NCBI GenBank assembly: GCA_028717165.1
Contig: JAQUOK010000142.1
Location: forward strand, 1 to 7,388
Direction: 5' to 3'
Source of the DNA: Victivallaceae bacterium
GTDB lineage: Bacteria > Verrucomicrobiota > Lentisphaeria > Victivallales > Victivallaceae
DNA length: 7,388 bases
Part shown: in pieces, positions 6,245 to 7,388 of the stretch
Layout of the letters: the number at the start of each line of letters is the position of its first letter
How positions within the stretch are numbered: position 1 is the stretch's first letter
Position numbers and translations under genes: made by a program
Notes under the pieces: generated by a model
What the model was told of the DNA's origin: nothing
Seen by the model: the letters and a program-made list of their open reading frames with translations, nothing else
Database searches by the model: none

Positions 6245-7138
6245 TTAAATTGAAATTTTCAAAAGCAGTTCGCCGAAACTTTTGATTTTTCCATCGTCGC
6301 TGGCTCTTTTGCCGAACTCCACCGGGCCTTTGGTAATAGCCAGACAGGTTAGATCACCACTATCCTTGAGCGTAATAGTTTCCCCGTAAGCCGGGAATTT
6401 GTCAGCAAGGGATTTTATATTTTTCATAACTGTTTTTCTTGACGGGGCCAGACAGAAAAAGCTGACAAAATATTTTGCGCCGGCCATTAAATCATCCTCT
6501 TCATAACCGACCAGTTCCACTCCACAGCCATCGACGTTTAGCGGAATGCCGCCCCGGAAAATATCCGTATCCACAGTCATTCCCAGCTTATCGGCAATGT
6601 ACGCGGTCATGGCGAATTCAAAAGAGTCGGAATCTATACTATTGTCTTCCAGGCTTGTTCTTCCACACGTGTCCGCGTCTAAAGTTTCGATCAGGATTTC
6701 TTCGCCGTCATTATAGTTGGACTCAAATTCCATTTGCAGAGTATATGCTTCGGTATTACTGAAATTCAACACTCCCTGATTGACTATCAGGGCGTTAGGC
6801 ATGCGATAGGCGATTTTGTCGTTAGCGCTTATGGGAACAATCAACAGTTCTCCGCCCAAAGGGCTCCAGCGTTTGCCCAGGTCGTCCAAAGTCCAGTTTT
6901 TATTCTCATTCAACAACAGACTGACGCCTTTATCTATTTGAACAATTTCTGTTTTAAAGTAGATATGGATGCCGGTTAAACGTTTATCGATGATCTGTTC
7001 ATGGGTTCTGTTGACCTTTACGTCATAATGACTGAATTTGAAGCTTAAAACGGATGAATTACGGGTTATCCCCAGCAGTTCGCCTTTGTAGGTAATCGAA
7101 CAGGGCCCGACTTTAAGGTTTTGCGTATCTGACGACAT
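6245..7138 (-). CDS. Phage tail-tube-like structural protein
   Basis: 297 residues from ATG at 7138. In tailed phages this protein polymerises into the hollow tube that carries DNA or effectors. The N-terminal part reads LKVGPCSITYKGELLG, then VLSFKFSHYDVKVNRT and DKRLTGIHIYFKTEI. This is the pattern seen in many phage and tail-like particle proteins: a 'GP-x-x-I/V-x-YKG' strand, an 'x-H/Y-D-V-K-V' strand and a K/R-LTG-x-x-x-x-x-K strand. The region after about 120 is beta-rich with Asp/Glu clusters and no enzyme motif. An ATG 60 bases further upstream would place the hairpin at 7156-7188 inside the coding sequence; AAGGAG at 7146-7151, seven bases before 7138, argues for the shorter form. 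The closest alternative is a different beta-barrel tail protein, such as a neck or tail-completion protein. Gene neighbours in the same operon support a tail role. Confidence 0.7.
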   Translation of the reverse strand: MSSDTQNLKVGPCSITYKGELLGITRNSSVLSFKFSHYDVKVNRTHEQIIDKRLTGIHIYFKTEIVQIDKGVSLLLNENKNWTLDDLGKRWSPLGGELLIVPISANDKIAYRMPNALIVNQGVLNFSNTEAYTLQMEFESNYNDGEEILIETLDADTCGRTSLEDNSIDSDSFEFAMTAYIADKLGMTVDTDIFRGGIPLNVDGCGVELVGYEEDDLMAGAKYFVSFFCLAPSRKTVMKNIKSLADKFPAYGETITLKDSGDLTCLAITKGPVEFGKRASDDGKIKSFGELLLKISI

Positions 7139-7145
7139 AATTTTT

Positions 7146-7151
7146 CTCCTT
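7146..7151 (-). promoter_or_regulatory. Ribosome binding site deciding the tail-tube start
   Basis: Minus-strand AAGGAG within AAAAAGGAGAAAA lies seven bases before ATG at 7138. The earlier in-frame ATG at 7198 has no comparable site, so the start at 7138 is preferred. Confidence 0.75.
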
Positions 7152-7155
7152 TTTG

Positions 7156-7188
7156 AAGCAGCTTGCGTTTGAAAAACGCAAGCTGCTT
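7156..7188. repeat. Perfect 15-bp stem with 3-base loop between tail genes
   Basis: Arms AAGCAGCTTGCGTTT (7156-7170) and its exact reverse complement (7174-7188) surround GAA. It lies 14 bases after the stop of the upstream tail gene and four bases before the ribosome binding site of the tail-tube gene. The sequence after it on the minus strand is CAAAAAGG, so there is no U-run and it is not a standard terminator. Possible roles are mRNA stabilisation or processing that sets the level of the abundant tube protein, or partial attenuation. Confidence 0.9.
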
Positions 7189-7202
7189 TAGGCTGCATTT
7201 AA

Positions 7203-7388
7203 TCAGGAATTGCTGTAACTGTAGAAAACCACATCAATAATGTGCTGTTCGCTTCCCAGGTGACGCTTGAAACCGGGATCAATGACGACATTGGAGAAAG
7301 TATGTTCCTCGCCTGTGTCATCGAGTTGAATGACCAGTTCTCCGGCGGTACCGGCCAGGTCGGAACCTATTGACGGGCTGAGAAGCAG
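7203..7388 (-). CDS. C-terminal end of a probable phage tail structural protein (5' end outside window)
   Basis: The frame is open from the window edge to TGA at 7203-7205, giving 61 residues. The visible part contains AGELVIQLDDTGEEHTFSN, then VIDPGFKRHLGSEQHIIDVV and ends FYSYSNS. The run of beta-strand-like segments with a Gly-Phe/Arg turn and an acidic 'H-I-I-D-V' strand resembles the C-terminal part of phage tail proteins. The match is by feel only, and a partial sequence this short cannot be assigned to a family. It is followed after a 64-bp gap by the tail-tube-like gene in the same direction, consistent with one operon. Confidence 0.5.
   Translation of the reverse strand: MLLSPSIGSDLAGTAGELVIQLDDTGEEHTFSNVVIDPGFKRHLGSEQHIIDVVFYSYSNS

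Noticed and set aside
7139..7198. Longer tail-tube form starting at the ATG at 7198
   Set aside because: It has no ribosome binding site and its extra 20 codons would be made of the perfect hairpin; the ATG at 7138 has an ideal site.

Overview
The window looks like a stretch of a Gram-negative bacterial chromosome in which a housekeeping and sugar-metabolism block runs into an accessory, partly phage-derived block. The best guess at host is a member of the PVC group (Lentisphaerota, Kiritimatiellota or relatives). That rests on a large secreted sialate O-acetylesterase-type enzyme and on a membrane-anchored protein of a type I associate with Planctomycetes, Verrucomicrobia and Lentisphaerae. 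It is an inference, not an identification.

Layout. Positions 1-2070, plus strand: the 3' part of pyrH (UMP kinase), then, after a 27-bp gap, a complete exported SASA/SGNH-type carbohydrate esterase with its own Shine-Dalgarno. This block is clearly richer in G+C than what follows. Positions 2071-2232 hold a perfect 21-bp inverted repeat around a 9-base loop. Positions 2233-3043, minus strand: a broken serpin gene, missing its N-terminal half and split by a one-base frameshift. Positions 3044-3199, minus strand: a small GC-rich ORF of 51 codons with an excellent ribosome binding site. It ends exactly where the serpin homology begins and in the same frame. Positions 3200-3335 look like a divergent control region with one promoter facing each way.

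Positions 3336-5500, plus strand: two AT-rich genes, an exported TPR protein starting at TTG and a membrane-anchored 474-residue protein with a pseudopilin-like C-terminal segment. Positions 5516-7388, minus strand: an operon of phage-tail character. Read 5' to 3' it holds the end of a probable tail structural protein, a perfect 15-bp hairpin, a tail-tube-like protein of 297 residues, and an unrecognised helical 237-residue protein. This operon meets the 474-residue gene tail to tail across 15 bp, so the next genes expected of a phage tail module (tape measure and onward) do not follow.

How they fit together. The left block is probably core genome. The middle and right blocks look like accumulated accessory DNA: a decayed protease inhibitor, a secreted/membrane TPR pair and the edge of a prophage or phage-derived particle locus. 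I do not see a CRISPR array, tRNA, rRNA, transposase or integrase. No single new defence or secretion system can be proved here. The items most worth checking are the small ORF fused to the serpin junction, the two long perfect hairpins, and the unknown gene at the truncated end of the tail operon.
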